Positions 6,750 to 8,457 of a stretch of DNA of 8,457 nucleotides are shown one piece after another (position 1 is the stretch's first letter; each line of letters begins with the position of its first letter). The notes beneath the pieces were generated by a model, which was not told the origin of the DNA, ran no database searches, and worked only from the letters and a program-made list of their open reading frames with translations. Source of the stretch: Sulfolobus sp. UBA167 (GTDB lineage: Archaea > Thermoproteota > Thermoprotei_A > Sulfolobales > Sulfolobaceae). The stretch is from positions 11,412 through 19,868 of the forward strand of contig DAHF01000027.1 of NCBI GenBank assembly GCA_002495845.1, read 5' to 3'. Both the position numbers and the translations under genes were made by a program.

Positions 6750-6787
6750 CCTAGTTTAAAATATTTGCTGTTCACATGGAAAAATTC

Positions 6788-6821
6788 TATATATATGTAC
6801 GTACGTATGTATATACATATA
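6788..6821. repeat. 34-base alternating pyrimidine-purine tract with palindromes
   Basis: Every step from 6788 to 6821 alternates pyrimidine and purine (TA, TG, CG and CA steps). It includes a 14-base perfect palindrome, TATGTATATACATA (6806-6819), and overlapping GTACGTAC/ACGTACGT palindromes (6797-6806). An 8-base inverted repeat (6792-6799 with 6814-6821) allows a larger stem. It lies 38 bases after the aminotransferase stop and just before a T6 run. Such DNA can adopt left-handed or cruciform forms, and the RNA could fold as a hairpin. Confidence 0.7.
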
Positions 6822-6838
6822 ATTAGACTCTATTTTTT
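6792..6838 (+). terminator. Possible terminator of the aminotransferase gene
   Basis: The stem-forming alternating tract (ending at 6821) is followed after 11 bases by TTTTTT (6833-6838). A weak A/U hairpin plus oligo-T is a plausible 3' end. The rest of this spacer (6839-6990) shows no gene; it contains a TTTAAC-TCC-GTTAAA dyad at 6862-6876. Confidence 0.35.
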
Positions 6839-6999
6839 CCTTAAATCGCTATTCTTCCTAATTTAACTCCGTTAAAGTTGATATATGAAACTGTTAAATG
6901 TTTAGCCTAACCAACCTTGTTTCCCTCTTCAAGTTAAACACATTCTTGGAGAACCTCAACACGGATTTAAAAAAATGGTAACTTTTCACTGGATTATCC

Positions 7000-7009
7000 T
7001 TTTATATTA
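7000..7009 (+). promoter_or_regulatory. TATA box of the metallophosphoesterase
   Basis: TTTTATATTA is centred about 24 bases before the ATG at 7028, which would give a leaderless transcript if that ATG is the start. No ribosome binding site is visible before 7028. Confidence 0.5.
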
Positions 7010-7027
7010 TAATAAATACATGCTTTT

Positions 7028-8008
7028 ATGGGTCTGTTTAAAAGGAAATCAAACAACGAGAGTATAGGAAAGAAGGATATGACTAAAATCCTGTTCACAT
7101 CGGACTTGCACGGTTCCGAGACTGCCTTTAGGAAGTTTCTGAACGCTTCAAAGATGTATAAGGTTGATGCCTTAATAATAGGAGGAGATCTGGCAGGAAA
7201 GACACTTGTTCCAATTGTGGATATAGGAGAAGGAAAGTATGATATACAAGGACAGACAGTCGGAAAGGAAGGTCTATCGGGCGTGATCCAGGAATTCAAG
7301 AAGGAAGGCACTTATTACACTATCGTGGACAAGAAGGAGTACAAAGAGATGTTGGAGGACAAGAAGAAGGTTGATGATAAGTTCAATTCAGCTATAAAGC
7401 AAGTCCTAGAAGACTGGATCATGATCGGGGAGGAAAAGTTGAAGGACTACAAAGTTCCCATTTACGTGAACCTTGGAAACGATGATCCAATGTTCATGTT
7501 TGACGTGATAGACTCATCGGAGGTAATGAGGAAAACTGAGGGGAATATTCTAGAGGTGGGTGGACATGAAATGATATCATTTGGATACGTGAACCCAACT
7601 CCGTGGAACACGCCTAGGGAGATGGAAGAGGAAGATATTTACGCTCACCTGAAGAAGGAGGTAGAGAAGGTCTCAGAGCCTTCCAAATCCATATTTAACT
7701 TCCACGCACCTCCTTACGGTACTAACCTTGATAACGCACCTCTGCTTACTAAGGACCTTAAACCAGTGGTGAAAGGAGGAGATATAGTCATGACACACGT
7801 CGGTTCAACTTCGGTCAGAAAGTTAATCGAAGAGTACTCTCCGTTGATGGGAGTCCACGGTCACATACATGAATCAAGGGCTTTCGATAAGATAGGTAAA
7901 ACGATCATAATAAACCCGGGGAGCGAGTACGGGGAAGGAATTCTTCATGCTACCTATATAGTTCTAGAACAAGACAAAGTGAAGACTCACCAGTTCGTAT
8001 TAGGGTAA
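7028..8008 (+). CDS. Calcineurin-like metallophosphoesterase
   Basis: This 326-residue protein has the dimetal phosphoesterase motifs in order: D26-x-H28 (TSDLHGS), GGD with D54, GND with N151 and D152, H226 (NFHAPP), and G278-H279-I280-H281 (VHGHIHES). The usual GNH(E/D) catalytic motif is GNDDP here, so the His that often acts as general acid is absent. Other subfamilies also lack it (YfcE-like GNCD), and the metal ligand Asn is kept. Between GGD and GND lies an insert of about 95 residues, rich in Lys and Glu and probably helical (YKEMLEDKKKVDDKFNSA). It should hydrolyse a phosphomono- or phosphodiester in the cytosol; the substrate is unknown. An in-frame ATG at 7079 (M18) begins just before the first strand (MTKILFTSDLH) and is an alternative start. 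The TATA box position favours 7028. No functional link to the amine genes is evident. Confidence 0.88.
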   Translation: MGLFKRKSNNESIGKKDMTKILFTSDLHGSETAFRKFLNASKMYKVDALIIGGDLAGKTLVPIVDIGEGKYDIQGQTVGKEGLSGVIQEFKKEGTYYTIVDKKEYKEMLEDKKKVDDKFNSAIKQVLEDWIMIGEEKLKDYKVPIYVNLGNDDPMFMFDVIDSSEVMRKTEGNILEVGGHEMISFGYVNPTPWNTPREMEEEDIYAHLKKEVEKVSEPSKSIFNFHAPPYGTNLDNAPLLTKDLKPVVKGGDIVMTHVGSTSVRKLIEEYSPLMGVHGHIHESRAFDKIGKTIIINPGSEYGEGILHATYIVLEQDKVKTHQFVLG

Positions 8009-8011
8009 CTT

Positions 8012-8057
8012 GAGGAGATGAGTAAAACCTCCTCCTTTTTTTCACATGTCTTTTTTT
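8012..8057 (+). terminator. Hairpin plus double T7 terminator
   Basis: GAGGAG (8012-8017) pairs with CTCCTC (8029-8034) and is followed by T7 at 8036-8042, then a second T7 at 8051-8057. It begins three bases after the metallophosphoesterase stop. Hairpin-plus-T structures are less usual in archaea than bare T runs, but the T runs alone suffice for a call. Confidence 0.6.
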
Positions 8058-8200
8058 ACAAAGGAATGAAAGCACCGCCTTCTATGGGGATAAAGATTGG
8101 TAGTTTCAAATACTTTTTCCTTGAGCTGATATTCAATGGCTAGGAGAATAAGTCTAATCAGAGCAACTGTTTCGATGAAGATTGGAGTGTCTTTCCCATC
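8045..8200 (-). pseudogene. Start-less open frame, possible gene remnant
   Basis: Read on the minus strand, 52 codons are open and look protein-like (GKDTPIFIETVALIRLILLA, then IEYQLKEKVFETTNLYP) before a TGA at 8042-8044. A stop (TAG) lies immediately upstream, and no ATG, GTG or TTG opens the frame except an ATG at its end. Its last codons run through the T-run terminator. It could be the tail of a lost gene, for example a transposase, but I recognise no family. Chance is quite possible. Confidence 0.2.
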
Positions 8201-8457
8201 CTAGCCTTCTCCAACAAATACTTGAAAGTATTAAGATGTTTTCTCTTTTGGTTAAAAAAGAGGAACGTAAACCCAGGAAAAGGAGTTCTTCAGTTAGTTC
8301 ATCATGAATTATACAAGAAAATTGTTATAAGGACGCACTTCATCTACAAGGCTTGGTATGACAACCCTAAGAAAGGTGTTCCTCGGGTGCATAAACCAAC
8401 AGTATGTTTAACGTCGCGATTAATTACTCAATCTTATGTCTCTTATCATGTGATAAA
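8144..8457 (+). other. Start-less open frame running off the window end
   Basis: This frame has 104 codons without a stop up to the window edge, with stretches that read like protein (LQLVHHELYKKIVIRTHFIY, then KAWYDNPKKGVPRVHKPTV). There is no ATG in frame in the visible part; the first possible start is a TTG at 8222 with no ribosome binding site or TATA box well placed before it. It could be a gene remnant or a chance opening. Apart from the minus-strand frame overlapping its beginning, I see nothing else supportable in 8058-8457. Confidence 0.2.

Noticed and set aside
1..8457. CRISPR array, tRNA/rRNA genes or a complete insertion sequence
   Set aside because: No regularly spaced repeats, no RNA gene structure and no intact transposase were found on either strand by eye.

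Overview
The window looks like chromosomal DNA of a thermoacidophilic crenarchaeon of the Sulfolobales, perhaps Metallosphaera-like. This is an inference from three things. The protein sequences are archaeal in character. Gene-start genes have T-rich TATA boxes (for example TTTTTATA) about 25-30 bases before the ATG, implying leaderless mRNAs. Downstream genes of the first cluster instead carry GAGG-type ribosome binding sites. The coding DNA looks moderate in G+C and the spacers are very A/T rich. No lineage marker such as rRNA is present. Every confident gene is on the + strand.

Bases 1-2967 are a tight three-gene operon entered part-way. It holds the 3' part of a protein I do not recognise, then a glutamine synthetase-fold ligase, then an amidohydrolase-2 family metal hydrolase. 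The genes overlap or nearly abut. The ligase keeps the ATP, metal and glutamate residues of the GS fold. It lacks the residues that bind and activate ammonium in true glutamine synthetase, so it probably gamma-glutamylates an organic amine. The ligase plus amidohydrolase pair is the same domain pair that is fused in fungal FluG and plant NodGS, here as separate genes in reverse order.

Bases 3125-4720 encode an APC-superfamily permease with its own leaderless promoter. A spacer of about 700 bases follows (4721-5423), with terminator-like T and pyrimidine tracts, a possible decayed small gene and a few dyad elements. Bases 5424-6749 encode a class III PLP-dependent aminotransferase, again apparently leaderless. 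The spacer at 6750-7027 contains a 34-base perfectly alternating pyrimidine-purine tract. Bases 7028-8008 encode a calcineurin-like metallophosphoesterase followed by a hairpin and two T7 runs. The last 400 or so bases hold only start-less open frames that may be gene remnants.

Taken together, permease, gamma-glutamyl-amine ligase, amidohydrolase and class III aminotransferase suggest uptake and catabolism of an amine, with glutamate as a temporary carrier. This resembles the bacterial Puu and isopropylamine pathways. The oxidase and aldehyde dehydrogenase steps of those pathways are not visible here, and the substrate is unknown. The metallophosphoesterase is probably unrelated.
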